From Synechococcus lacustris (lineage in GTDB: Bacteria > Cyanobacteriota > Cyanobacteriia > PCC-6307 > Cyanobiaceae), in the NCBI GenBank assembly GCA_903943975.1, contig CAJAQB010000012.1, positions 1 through 64,000 of the forward strand: a stretch of 64,000 bases of DNA, written 5' to 3'. The position numbers and the translations under genes are program-made. The notes beneath the pieces were generated by a model. That model saw only the letters and a program-made list of their open reading frames with translations, made no database searches and was not told the DNA's origin. Of the stretch, positions 50,128 to 58,738 are shown one piece after another. Within the stretch, counting starts at the first letter, position 1. Every line of letters begins with the position of its first letter.

Positions 50128-51516
50128 GTGTGGAACGAGCCGAGTAACGGCATCCCCCTCGGGAACCAGGCTGGAGCCAGCACCCCCCAGCCGGCGGTGG
50201 TGGCTTCGGTGGAACCTGGCTCGATTGGCGAGGAGCTGGGTTTTCAACCCGGCGACCGCCTGCTGGCGATCAATGGCGTCCGGCCTCGGGATTTGATTGA
50301 TCTGCGCTTGCTCTGCGGCGAAGAGGAGCTGCTGCTGGAGGTGGAAGACCCCAGCGGTGAACTGCACCGGGTGGCATTGGAAAAAGATGCCGACGATGGC
50401 CTCGGCCTTGAATTCACAGAAGCCCTGTTTGATGGCCTGCGCCAGTGCAACAACCGCTGTGGCTTCTGTTTCATTGACCAGCAGCCCCCGGGTAAGCGCC
50501 AAAGCCTTTATCTAAAAGACGACGATTACCGGCTCAGTTTTCTCTACGGCTCTTATCTCACCCTCACCAACCTGACGGCGGCGGATTGGCAGCGGATTGA
50601 GCAGCAGCGGCTCTCGCCTTTGTATGTGTCAGTGCATGCCACAGACCCCGAGCTGCGCAGTCGCCTGCTGCAGAACGAACGGGCGGGCCTGCTGCTGGAC
50701 CAGCTCGCCTGGTTCCAGGAAAGGCGTTTGCAAATCCATGCCCAGGTGGTGGTTTGTCCTGGCATCAACGATGGCGAGGCGCTGCTGGCCACCCTCCAAG
50801 ACCTGGCCCGCTTTGGCGGCGGCGATTGGCCAACGCTGCTGTCGGTGGCGGTGGTGCCGGTGGGGCTCACCCGCTTCCGGCCGGCCAACGATGGGCTGCT
50901 GCCCGTGGATCCGGCCATGGCCCGCCGCACGATTGCCGCAGTGGAACCGCTGCAGCAGCAGTTCAGCCACCGCTTTGGTAGCCGCTGGGCCTGGTTATCG
51001 GATGAGTGGTATCTGATGGCGGGTCTGCCCCTGCCGGCTCGGGACAGCTACGAGGACCTGCCCCAGCAGGAAAACGGTGTAGGCAGCATCCGTTCCTTTT
51101 TGGAGGAGCTCGAGCGGGCCACCACAAACCTGCCGCCACGGCTGGCCCGGCCCCAGCGGCTGAGCTGGGTGGTGGGCAGTCTGGTGGGCCAGGCGTTGGC
51201 GCCGGCGCTGGAGCGCTTGCGGGCGGTGGCGGGCCTTGAGCTAAACCTGCATGCCTTGCCGAGTCCCTACTGGGGCCAACCCCAGGTGGTAACAGGGCTG
51301 CTCACGGGGGCGGATCTGCTGGCGGGCTTGGCGGGACAGGATCTGGGCGAGCGGCTGCTGCTGCCCTCGGTGATGTTGCGCCAGGGGGAACCTGTGTTTC
51401 TGGATGACCTGCGCCTAGAGGAACTGCAGTTGCAGCTTCCTGTGCCCGTTGAAGTGGTGGGGGGGGCAGCTGAGATCGTGGCCGCCTGCCTGCGCCAAAC
51501 CGGAGCCGGGGACTAA
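50128..51516 (+). CDS. PDZ-radical SAM iron-sulfur protein (TIGR03279/DUF512 type)
   Basis: 462 residues. The N-terminal PDZ-like segment (ASVEPGSIGEELGFQPGDRL, IDLRLLCGEEELLLEVED) precedes a radical SAM-like core with the cysteines C107-x3-C111-x2-C114 (QCNNRCGFCFIDQQP) and VSVHATDPELRSRLL. A DUF512 domain fills the C-terminal half. This matches a cyanobacteria-typical family of unknown reaction, TIGR03279. GTG 50128 is the start. It is downstream of uppP and upstream of a TolC-family gene, with short gaps. Confidence 0.88.
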   Translation: MWNEPSNGIPLGNQAGASTPQPAVVASVEPGSIGEELGFQPGDRLLAINGVRPRDLIDLRLLCGEEELLLEVEDPSGELHRVALEKDADDGLGLEFTEALFDGLRQCNNRCGFCFIDQQPPGKRQSLYLKDDDYRLSFLYGSYLTLTNLTAADWQRIEQQRLSPLYVSVHATDPELRSRLLQNERAGLLLDQLAWFQERRLQIHAQVVVCPGINDGEALLATLQDLARFGGGDWPTLLSVAVVPVGLTRFRPANDGLLPVDPAMARRTIAAVEPLQQQFSHRFGSRWAWLSDEWYLMAGLPLPARDSYEDLPQQENGVGSIRSFLEELERATTNLPPRLARPQRLSWVVGSLVGQALAPALERLRAVAGLELNLHALPSPYWGQPQVVTGLLTGADLLAGLAGQDLGERLLLPSVMLRQGEPVFLDDLRLEELQLQLPVPVEVVGGAAEIVAACLRQTGAGD

Positions 51517-51539
51517 ATTCCTGTCACCAGAGTAAAAGG

Positions 51540-53255
51540 GTGGTTTCGGTGGCAGGACAAAAGCGCAGCTTGCTGCTGGCCCTTGTCCTGGGTGCTTCCG
51601 GCATTGCCCAGGCCCAGGAACAATTGAGCCAGCCAGCGCCCGCTGCCCAGCCCCCCTTGGATTCAGTGCAGGCACCGTTGCCCAATGCCTTGGAGGTTAA
51701 AGGAACTCGGCCGAAATCGAACCCCGGGGTGATCCCGCCGGCGGCCACCACCCTGCCCCCTGAGTTAGACCGCCTCAACGCGCCCCCCTCCCTGGCCCTG
51801 CCCACCAAGCCGGCCCAGGTACGCATCGATGACCTGCGGCCCCTGGGCTTGGCGGAGGTGGAACGGCTCGCCGAAGTGAATAACCCCTTCCTCAAATCAA
51901 TTGCGATGCAGGTGGAGGAGGCGAAGTCAAACCTGCGGGCCCAGATCTCCGCCTGGTATCCCACCCTGAGCCTGAGTACTGGTTCATTCCCCACGCGCAC
52001 CTTTGCCTCCCGCACCCAGAACTATGGCGGCGACTCCCTAACTCCGAATAACCCCTACGATTCCCCTTCCCCTAAAACCCAAACCCAAACCTACGGGGCG
52101 GTGGCTGGGCTCAACTTCAACTGGGATCTGATCAACCCCCAGCGGGTGCCCCAGATTGCCGCCGCCCGCGATAGCTATGAAAAGGCTAAAAATCAATATC
52201 TGATTGCCCTGCGGGACCTGCGTTTGCAAACGGCCCAAACCTATTTCGGCCTCCAAAATGCCGATGACCAGGTGCGGATTGGTAAGTCTTCGGTACAATC
52301 CTCCCTGGTGAGCCTGCGCGATGCCCGGGCCCGTTTCCAGGCGGGGGTGGCCACAAAGCTGGATGTGATGGAAGCGGAAACCCAGCTGGCCCGCGACCAG
52401 CAGGTGCTCACCAATGGCCTCTCGGAGCAGGCCAAGGCCCGCCGCCAGCTGGCCCGGATCCTGGCCCTGCCCCAAACGGTTACCCCCACGGCCAAGGACC
52501 CTTCCGTGGTGCTGGGGGTGTGGCAGCCCAGCCTGCAGGAAAGTATCGTGGCCGCCTATGCCTTTAGGGAAGAACTAGATAACATCATCCTTGATATCTC
52601 AGTGGCCAATTCAAATGCGAATGCGGCCTTGGGCAATGTGCAGCCTTTCCTAAGCATCGTTAGCACTTCGGGCTGGGATAAAACCTTCGGCGAGGCCAAT
52701 GTTTATGGCCCCGCTGACATGGGCCTGGTGGTGGAAAACCTGCGGGAAACCATCGGTATGAACCTGCGTTGGAATATTTTTGATGGCGGTCGTTCGGCTG
52801 CCCAGGCCCGCCAGCAACGCCAATTGGCCAAGGAAAATACCTTTAAGTTTGCCGATCAGCGTGACAAATTGCGCTACGAAGTAGAGGAGTCTTACTTCAA
52901 CCTCCAGGCCCAGGTTCGAAACCTGATCACCCTCTCCCGCCAGGTGTTGAGTACCCGGGAATCACTGCGGCTGGCTCGCCTGCGCTTCCAGGCCGGGGTA
53001 GGCACCCAGCGCAACGTGGTTGATACCCAGCGAGATCTCACCCAGGCGGAGGTGAGTTACAGCAATGCGGTGTCGCAATACAACACCTTCATGGCCCAGC
53101 TGCAGCGCCGCACCGGCCTCGACCAGGTGTTGCGCTGTGTGCCGCCCCGCCTGCCCGCCGAACCGCCGGCCAAGGATTCCCTCACCGACATCCCCGTGTT
53201 GCCGGTGCCCACCGATTCCCCCTGTGTAATCAGGCCGGTCTCGAAAGCGTTGTAG
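51540..53255 (+). CDS. TolC-family outer-membrane efflux protein
   Basis: 571 residues. A signal peptide (LLLALVLGASGIAQA) and a Pro-rich linker are followed by two outer-membrane efflux domains with long coiled helices (VEEAKSNLRAQISAWYPTLS; VRIGKSSVQSSLVSLRDARA; ARLRFQAGVGTQRNVVDTQR). It would form the trimeric outer-membrane channel for type I secretion or RND/MFP efflux. It starts with GTG 51540 or 51549. It is 24 bases after the PDZ-radical SAM gene. Its inner-membrane partner is not next to it. Confidence 0.9.
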   Translation: MVSVAGQKRSLLLALVLGASGIAQAQEQLSQPAPAAQPPLDSVQAPLPNALEVKGTRPKSNPGVIPPAATTLPPELDRLNAPPSLALPTKPAQVRIDDLRPLGLAEVERLAEVNNPFLKSIAMQVEEAKSNLRAQISAWYPTLSLSTGSFPTRTFASRTQNYGGDSLTPNNPYDSPSPKTQTQTYGAVAGLNFNWDLINPQRVPQIAAARDSYEKAKNQYLIALRDLRLQTAQTYFGLQNADDQVRIGKSSVQSSLVSLRDARARFQAGVATKLDVMEAETQLARDQQVLTNGLSEQAKARRQLARILALPQTVTPTAKDPSVVLGVWQPSLQESIVAAYAFREELDNIILDISVANSNANAALGNVQPFLSIVSTSGWDKTFGEANVYGPADMGLVVENLRETIGMNLRWNIFDGGRSAAQARQQRQLAKENTFKFADQRDKLRYEVEESYFNLQAQVRNLITLSRQVLSTRESLRLARLRFQAGVGTQRNVVDTQRDLTQAEVSYSNAVSQYNTFMAQLQRRTGLDQVLRCVPPRLPAEPPAKDSLTDIPVLPVPTDSPCVIRPVSKAL

Positions 53256-53287
53256 GAACCTCCTGCTAACGACTTAAATCCCAGCCC

Positions 53288-54670
53288 TTGTTTTCCGCCC
53301 GCTTTCTGCTGCTGGCCCTGCGTTTGGGGCTGTTTCAGGCCTGTTTGGGGGCCTTGGCGGTGCTCACCCTGGGCATCTTCAACCGTTTGTTGATTGATGA
53401 ATTTGAGGTGCCAGCGGCGCTCACCGCCCTGGCCCTGGGGGCCCAACAGTTGGTGGCCTTCACCCGGGTTTGGTTTGGCCAGCGCTCCGACCGTTGCCGC
53501 TGGCGGGGGCTGCGCCGCACCCCCTTCATCATTGGCGGCGCTGCCGCCTTCTGTCTGCTGTTCTGGGTGGCCGGCCGCACGGTGCTTTGGGTGGCGCAGG
53601 CCTCCCAGGCAGGGGATGGCGCTGCGGTGCTCTCCAGGGGCCTGGTGCTGGCCCTGGTGTTCCTGCTTTATGGGCTGGCGATCTCGGCCAGTTCCACCCC
53701 CTTTGCGGCCCTGCTGGTGGATGTAACCAGCGAGCGGCAGCGGTCCCCCCTGGTGTCGGTGGTTTGGTCGATGCTCACGGTGGGCATTGTTGCTGGGGCG
53801 ATCCTGGCCAGTCGCTTCCTGGGCACCGCCTGCGCCAGTGCTGATCTAACCCTGGTGATAGCTGGGGTGGAGCGCTTGATCGTGGTGGCGCCCCTGCTGA
53901 TTTTTGCCCTGGTGCTGCTGGCGGTGGTGGGGGTGGAGAAGCCCCTGGCCAGGGCCAGCGCCAGCGCCGGCGATTCCGACACCAAGGCGCCGGGCTTTGG
54001 CCAGGCCTGGCGTTTGCTGCGGGCTGATCCCCAAGTGGGTTATTTCTTCGGGGTGCTTTGTTTGTTCACCTTCAGCCTCTTCCTGCAGGAGGCGGTGCTG
54101 GAGCCCTACGGCGGCGCCATCTTCCAGATGAGTGTTTGTGACACCACCAAGCTCAATGCGATCTGGGGGGTGGGAACTTTGGTGGGGATCGCCAGCACCG
54201 GGTTCCTGTTGGTGCCGCGGCTGGGGCCCCAGCGCACGGCCCTGCTGGGGGGGGTGTTGTCGGCCCTGTTCCTGTTGTTGATTGCCTACGCCGGCTCCTT
54301 GCCCTCCGAGGGGCTGTTCAAGCTGGCCCTGGGGCTGTTTGGTTACGGGGCCGGGGTTTGCACCAATGCCTGCCTCACCCTGATGCTGGGGCTTACCTCG
54401 CCGCTGCTGGCCGGCACTTTCATCGGCATCTGGGGCCTGGCCCAGGCCTATGCCCGCGGCTTTGCCACCGTGGCCGGCGGGGGCCTGCTCAGCCTCTTTG
54501 GCGGCGTCTTTGGCGGCCAGAACAGCTTTGGCGCCTATGCCAGTGTGTTCGTTCTACAGGCCATTGGTTTGCTGCTGGCCGGCTTCCTGCTGTTACGGGT
54601 GGATACCGCTCTGTTCCAGGAGCGGATGCAGCGGGCCCTTGGTTCAGTGGCGGCCTTTGAGATCGATTGA
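53288..54670 (+). CDS. PucC/BCH family transporter
   Basis: 460 residues, about 12 membrane spans. The family marks are RLGLFQACLGALAVLTLGIF near the start, LGAQQLVAFTRVWFGQRSDR and RTPFIIGGA. PucC-type MFS proteins handle (bacterio)chlorophyll delivery or light-harvesting complex assembly in phototrophs. The substrate in picocyanobacteria is not settled. It starts with TTG 53288; no better start is seen. The phosphatase gene follows by 4 bases, so the two are co-transcribed. Confidence 0.9.
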   Translation: MFSARFLLLALRLGLFQACLGALAVLTLGIFNRLLIDEFEVPAALTALALGAQQLVAFTRVWFGQRSDRCRWRGLRRTPFIIGGAAAFCLLFWVAGRTVLWVAQASQAGDGAAVLSRGLVLALVFLLYGLAISASSTPFAALLVDVTSERQRSPLVSVVWSMLTVGIVAGAILASRFLGTACASADLTLVIAGVERLIVVAPLLIFALVLLAVVGVEKPLARASASAGDSDTKAPGFGQAWRLLRADPQVGYFFGVLCLFTFSLFLQEAVLEPYGGAIFQMSVCDTTKLNAIWGVGTLVGIASTGFLLVPRLGPQRTALLGGVLSALFLLLIAYAGSLPSEGLFKLALGLFGYGAGVCTNACLTLMLGLTSPLLAGTFIGIWGLAQAYARGFATVAGGGLLSLFGGVFGGQNSFGAYASVFVLQAIGLLLAGFLLLRVDTALFQERMQRALGSVAAFEID

Positions 54671-54674
54671 ACCG

Positions 54675-55469
54675 ATGAATTCTTTCCCCTCCGACCCCCA
54701 GTGGCAGGCCCTGGGGGTGCTGCTGGATCGGGTGGCGGAGCGGCAGCGCCAAGACTTTGGCCAGATCAGCAGCAGCCTCAAGCCCGATGGCAGCTTGATC
54801 ACCGCCTGTGACCAGTGGAGTGACGCCACCCTGGCGGAGGGTTTGGCTGCCATCTATCCCGGAGATGGCCTGCTCAGTGAGGAGGGCAACACCAATGTGC
54901 CCCTGGAGGCCCGCTACTGGGTGGTGGATCCCCTCGATGGCACCACCAATTTTTCCGTGGGCCTGCCGATATGGGCCATTTCCCTGGCAAGGATTGAGGC
55001 CGGCCGGCCGATTGCGGCGGTGCTTGATCTGCCCCCCCAGCGCCAGCGGTTTGTGGCGGTGCGGGGCCAGGGGGTTTGGCGTGATGGCGTGAAGCTCCAC
55101 CCCCCCGCCGCCCCCCGCCACGGTTGCAGCTGTGCCAGCCTCTGCAGCCGTTCCATCCAGGTGCTGCGCACGGTGGCGGCGCCGTTCCCGGCCAAGCCGC
55201 GCATGTTGGGGGTGGCCAGCCTCAATCTGCTGGGGGTGGGTTTAGGCACCCTGGTGGCGGCTTTAGAGGCCACCCCAAAGATTTGGGATCTGGCGGCGGT
55301 CTGGTTGATGTTGGAGGAGCTGGGCTGCCCGATCGAGGCGCTGGCTAAGGCGCCCTTTCCACTGGCACCGGGCTCGGCCCAGGCTGAAATCGGCTATCCA
55401 CTGCTCAGCGCCTACAACCAGGAGCAGTTGCAGCGCTTTCTGCCCTGGGGCCAGGCCCTGCTGCGGTGA
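54675..55469 (+). CDS. Inositol-monophosphatase-like enzyme
   Basis: 264 residues of the metal-dependent phosphatase superfamily. The metal-site motifs are LLSEEGN (Glu) and WVVDPLDGTTNFSVGLP, with WDLAAVW near the end, as in inositol monophosphatase and related sugar phosphatases. It could be an inositol, fructose-1,6-bisphosphate or histidinol-phosphate phosphatase; the substrate cannot be chosen. ATG 54675 is fixed by the 4-base gap to the transporter stop. It converges on obg with 23 bases between. Confidence 0.9.
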   Translation: MNSFPSDPQWQALGVLLDRVAERQRQDFGQISSSLKPDGSLITACDQWSDATLAEGLAAIYPGDGLLSEEGNTNVPLEARYWVVDPLDGTTNFSVGLPIWAISLARIEAGRPIAAVLDLPPQRQRFVAVRGQGVWRDGVKLHPPAAPRHGCSCASLCSRSIQVLRTVAAPFPAKPRMLGVASLNLLGVGLGTLVAALEATPKIWDLAAVWLMLEELGCPIEALAKAPFPLAPGSAQAEIGYPLLSAYNQEQLQRFLPWGQALLR

Positions 55470-55492
55470 CCTGCTGCATTAAGGGGCGGCGC

Positions 55493-56488
55493 TTAGGTTT
55501 CGATGCCCAGCACCAGCCATACGGCCTGGAGCAGTTTGTCGAGGCCCTTGCCGGTGGCGGCGGAGATCACCAGCACCGGTTGTTCCATTTCCTCCTCCAG
55601 GGCCGTCTTCAGCGGGGCAATGCTTTCTTCATTCAGCAGTTCCCCCTTACTGAGCACCAGAATCCTGGGCCGTTCCGGCAGCCCGTGGCCGTAGGCCTGT
55701 AGTTCCCCCAGCAGGGTTTTGGCATCTTTGATCGGATCCTCCTGGGAGCAATCCACGAGATGAATAAGTAGCCGGGTGCGTTCGATGTGGCGCAGGAAGT
55801 CGTGGCCGAGGCCAGCGCCGGCGGCGGCTCCGGCAATCAAACCGGGGATATCGGCAAATACCGTGCCATCGCCGGTGGGGCGGCGCACCACCCCCAGGTT
55901 GGGCACCAGGGTGGTGAAGGGGTAGTCGGCGATCTTGGGCCTGGCCGAGGAAAGCACACTGATCAGCGTGCTTTTGCCGGCATTGGGCATGCCCACCAGC
56001 CCCACCTCGGCCAGCAGCTTCAGCTCCAGCTGCAGTTCCCGGCCTTCCCCTTCTTTGCCTTCGGTGAATTTCTCTGGGGCGCGGTTGCGGTTGCTCAGGT
56101 AATGGGCGTTGCCGAGGCCCCCCTTGCCCCCCTTGGCAATCACGATGCGTTCGCCGGCCTCCACCAGGTCGCCGAGCAGCAGGCCTGAGCCCAGATCACG
56201 CACCTCGGTGCCACAGGGCACCCGGATCACCAGGTCGTCGGCGCTGGCGCCGGTGCTGCGGTTAGGGCCGCCGCGGCGGCCATCGTTGGCCTCAAACATC
56301 CGTTTGTATTTGAAGTCGAGCAGCGTTTGGAGATTGCTGTCGGATTCGAGCACCACATCGCCCCCCCAGCCGCCATCACCGCCGGAGGGACCCCCCGCTG
56401 GCACGTACTTTTCCCGCCGGAAGGCCGCGATACCGTCGCCGCCCCGGCCGGCCTTCACGGCGATCCTGGCCTGGTCGATGAACTGCAC
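55493..56488 (-). CDS. obg: Obg GTPase
   Basis: 331 residues. It is a GTPase linked to 50S assembly and stress. The Gly-rich Obg domain is present ([36 protein letters not shown]), then the G domain with GMPNAGKST (about 166-174) and the switch motif [15 protein letters not shown]. The start is GTG 56488 (MQFIDQARI), which matches the family; the open frame continues to 56911 through the ABC gene antisense and should not be used. It is divergent from the ABC ATPase. Confidence 0.95.
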   Translation of the reverse strand: MQFIDQARIAVKAGRGGDGIAAFRREKYVPAGGPSGGDGGWGGDVVLESDSNLQTLLDFKYKRMFEANDGRRGGPNRSTGASADDLVIRVPCGTEVRDLGSGLLLGDLVEAGERIVIAKGGKGGLGNAHYLSNRNRAPEKFTEGKEGEGRELQLELKLLAEVGLVGMPNAGKSTLISVLSSARPKIADYPFTTLVPNLGVVRRPTGDGTVFADIPGLIAGAAAGAGLGHDFLRHIERTRLLIHLVDCSQEDPIKDAKTLLGELQAYGHGLPERPRILVLSKGELLNEESIAPLKTALEEEMEQPVLVISAATGKGLDKLLQAVWLVLGIET

Positions 56489-56560
56489 GGTCTTCCTACC
56501 AATCCTCCATTCTTCCCACCCCAGCATCATCCCTAAAGTCGAGGCCCCTGCCGCCCCCCC

Positions 56561-57772
56561 TTGGCTGAGGTCGAATTTCGCGACCTGCGCAAGCAATACC
56601 CCCCCCGGCGTAGGGGGGCAGCTGTGCAGGTGCTCAAGGGCATCGACCTCCTGGTGAAGGATGGGGAATTCCTTGTGCTGGTGGGCCCTTCCGGCTGCGG
56701 CAAGAGCACTTTGCTGAGGCTGTTGGCGGGGCTGGAATCCCCCACGGCGGGCCAGGTGCTGGTGGGGGGCCGTGACGTGACGGAACTGCCCCCCTCCCGC
56801 CGCGATGTGGCGATGGTTTTCCAGAGCTATGCGCTCTATCCGCATCTCACGGTGGCAAACAACATCGGTTTCGGTTTGCGGCGTTCTTCCCACCGCAGCG
56901 GCCCCGAGCAACTACAGGATTGGCTGGCCCGCAGTACTGGTTGGCTGCACTCCCCGCGGGAGCAGCGCCTGCGGGAACGGGTGGAGCAGGTGGCACGGAT
57001 GTTGGATCTCCAGGCGTTGCTGGACCGCCTGCCCAAGGAACTCTCCGGGGGCCAGAAGCAGCGGGTGGCCCTGGGGCGGGCGATTGCCCGGCAACCGGCC
57101 GTGTTCCTGATGGATGAACCGCTCAGCAACCTCGACGCCAAATTGCGGGGGGACACCAGGCGCCAGATCGTGGAGCTGCAGCGCTCTTTGGGGGTCACGA
57201 CCCTTTATGTGACCCACGATCAGGTGGAAGCGATGACCATGGGCCATCGCATTGCGGTGCTCAATGGCGGTCGCCTGCAGCAGCTCGGCACGCCGATGGA
57301 GCTTTATCAGAATCCTTCCAATTTGTTTGTGGCCCAGTTCATTGGTTCGCCGCCGATGAACCTGATGCCGGTGGAGGTGCTCAGTGGCGAGCTGGTGAGC
57401 CTGGCCGGCCGGCGGATCAGCCCAGATGCCCGCTACAGCCCCCTGCTGGGCCCCCGCATCGGTGAACGGCTCACCGCCGGCCTGCGGCCCGAACGGCTGC
57501 GGCTCGGCCCCGCCACCAACCGCAACCTGCCGGCGGCGGTGCTGCAGGTGGAGGCCCTGGGCAATGAGTTGCTGGTGGCCTGTCAGTTGCAGGAGGGGGG
57601 CCAGGCCGTGCAGTTACGGGCTGATCCTGGGGCCGCCCTGGTACCCGGCCAAACGGTGCATCTGGAGGTGGATAGCCAGGGCTGGAGCTTCTTTGACGCC
57701 GCTGGAGAAGCGCTGGGCCAAGCCCGACCAACGCTGGCCCCGAAGCTTGAATTACCCAGCTTCGGGGCTTGA
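56561..57772 (+). CDS. ABC transporter ATPase, MalK/UgpC type
   Basis: 403 residues. Walker A is GPSGCGKST (42-50), the Q-loop [13 protein letters not shown], signature LSGGQKQ (about 160), Walker [15 protein letters not shown], and switch His VTHDQVEAM. The C-terminal TOBE/MalK-type domain is present ([18 protein letters not shown]). It normally energises a sugar or glycerol-3-phosphate importer, but no permease or binding protein lies nearby. An insert of about 30 residues sits between the Q-loop and signature. TTG 56561 is the start. Confidence 0.92.
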   Translation: MAEVEFRDLRKQYPPRRRGAAVQVLKGIDLLVKDGEFLVLVGPSGCGKSTLLRLLAGLESPTAGQVLVGGRDVTELPPSRRDVAMVFQSYALYPHLTVANNIGFGLRRSSHRSGPEQLQDWLARSTGWLHSPREQRLRERVEQVARMLDLQALLDRLPKELSGGQKQRVALGRAIARQPAVFLMDEPLSNLDAKLRGDTRRQIVELQRSLGVTTLYVTHDQVEAMTMGHRIAVLNGGRLQQLGTPMELYQNPSNLFVAQFIGSPPMNLMPVEVLSGELVSLAGRRISPDARYSPLLGPRIGERLTAGLRPERLRLGPATNRNLPAAVLQVEALGNELLVACQLQEGGQAVQLRADPGAALVPGQTVHLEVDSQGWSFFDAAGEALGQARPTLAPKLELPSFGA

Positions 57773-58708
57773 GCTGGGGTCCACCGGCTCCAGTTGCAGG
57801 GTGGAGTGGTCGATGCCCAGCTGGGCCAGGGCGTTCTTGGCCTGGTGAATCAGGGCCATGTCGTCCCCTTGGCCGGGGGGCCGTTGCAGGTGGGCGGTGA
57901 GCGCCGTTTGGGAGGTGCTCATGCCCCAGATGTGCAGGTGATGGACTGAATGCACCCCCTCCAGGGCCGCCAGGGTGCGTTCCACCTCTTCCACATCGAT
58001 GCCGGGGGGCACCCCATCAAGGGCCACCACTAGGGCCTGCTGCAGCAGCTGCCAGCCGGTCCAGGCCACGGCAAGGCCCACGCCAATGCCGGTTAGGGGA
58101 TCGAGCCATTGAATCCCTGTGGCCCCCACCAGCAAGGCACTCACCAGCACGGCGGCACTCACGGCCGCATCGGTGAGCAGGTGCACCACCGCCGCCCGGC
58201 GGTTCAGGTCGTGGCCATGGTTGTGGCCAAACAGCCGAGCGGAGAACAGGTTCACCACAATGCCGGCCAGGGCGGCCCAGGCCACGGGGCCGGGGTGCAC
58301 CTCCACCGGTTTGCCGAACCGCTGGAGGCCCTCCACGATCACCACCCCGGAGGCCATCAGGATCAGGGCGGCATTCACCATCGAGGCCAGCTGGGTGCTG
58401 CGGCCAAAGCCATAGGTGAAGCGTCTGTTGGCGGGCCGGGCACTGAGCCGTTCCGCCCCCCAGCCCAGCAACAGGCCAGCCACATCCCCCAGGTTGTGCA
58501 GGGCATCGCCGATCAGGGCCAGGGAGCCAAACCCAATGCCGATGGCTAGTTGTAGGCCCGAAAGGGCGCTGTTCAGCAGCACACTCCAGCGGAAAGCGGC
58601 GGGGTTGCCTTCCCGGTGTTCATGCTGAATTTCCTTGGGCAGCCGCTGGCGCTGCACCGCCGGATGGTGGTCATGGTCATGGCCGTGGTCGTGATTGGTT
58701 TCTGTCAT
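57752..58708 (-). CDS. Cation diffusion facilitator (zinc/metal exporter)
   Basis: 318 residues. A His-rich N-terminus (HDHGHDHDHHP) is followed by six membrane spans with the metal-site motifs DALHNLGD and LLTDAAVSA, a second His-rich loop (LFGHNHGHDL), and a cytoplasmic C-terminal domain (HSVHHLHIWGMS). It exports Zn2+ or related metals in exchange for H+. It is directly downstream of mutS2 with 25 bases between, which hold a 9-bp direct repeat. It overlaps the ABC gene by 21 bases at the 3' end. Confidence 0.94.
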   Translation of the reverse strand: MTETNHDHGHDHDHHPAVQRQRLPKEIQHEHREGNPAAFRWSVLLNSALSGLQLAIGIGFGSLALIGDALHNLGDVAGLLLGWGAERLSARPANRRFTYGFGRSTQLASMVNAALILMASGVVIVEGLQRFGKPVEVHPGPVAWAALAGIVVNLFSARLFGHNHGHDLNRRAAVVHLLTDAAVSAAVLVSALLVGATGIQWLDPLTGIGVGLAVAWTGWQLLQQALVVALDGVPPGIDVEEVERTLAALEGVHSVHHLHIWGMSTSQTALTAHLQRPPGQGDDMALIHQAKNALAQLGIDHSTLQLEPVDPSSSPEAG

Positions 58709-58718
58709 TGCACTTTTT

Positions 58719-58738
58719 TAGGTCAGCTATAGGTCAGC
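58719..58738. repeat. 9-bp direct repeat upstream of the metal exporter
   Basis: TAGGTCAGC occurs twice (58719-58727 and 58730-58738), an 11-base period, between the start codon of the cation exporter and the end of mutS2, including the mutS2 stop. Confidence 0.7.
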
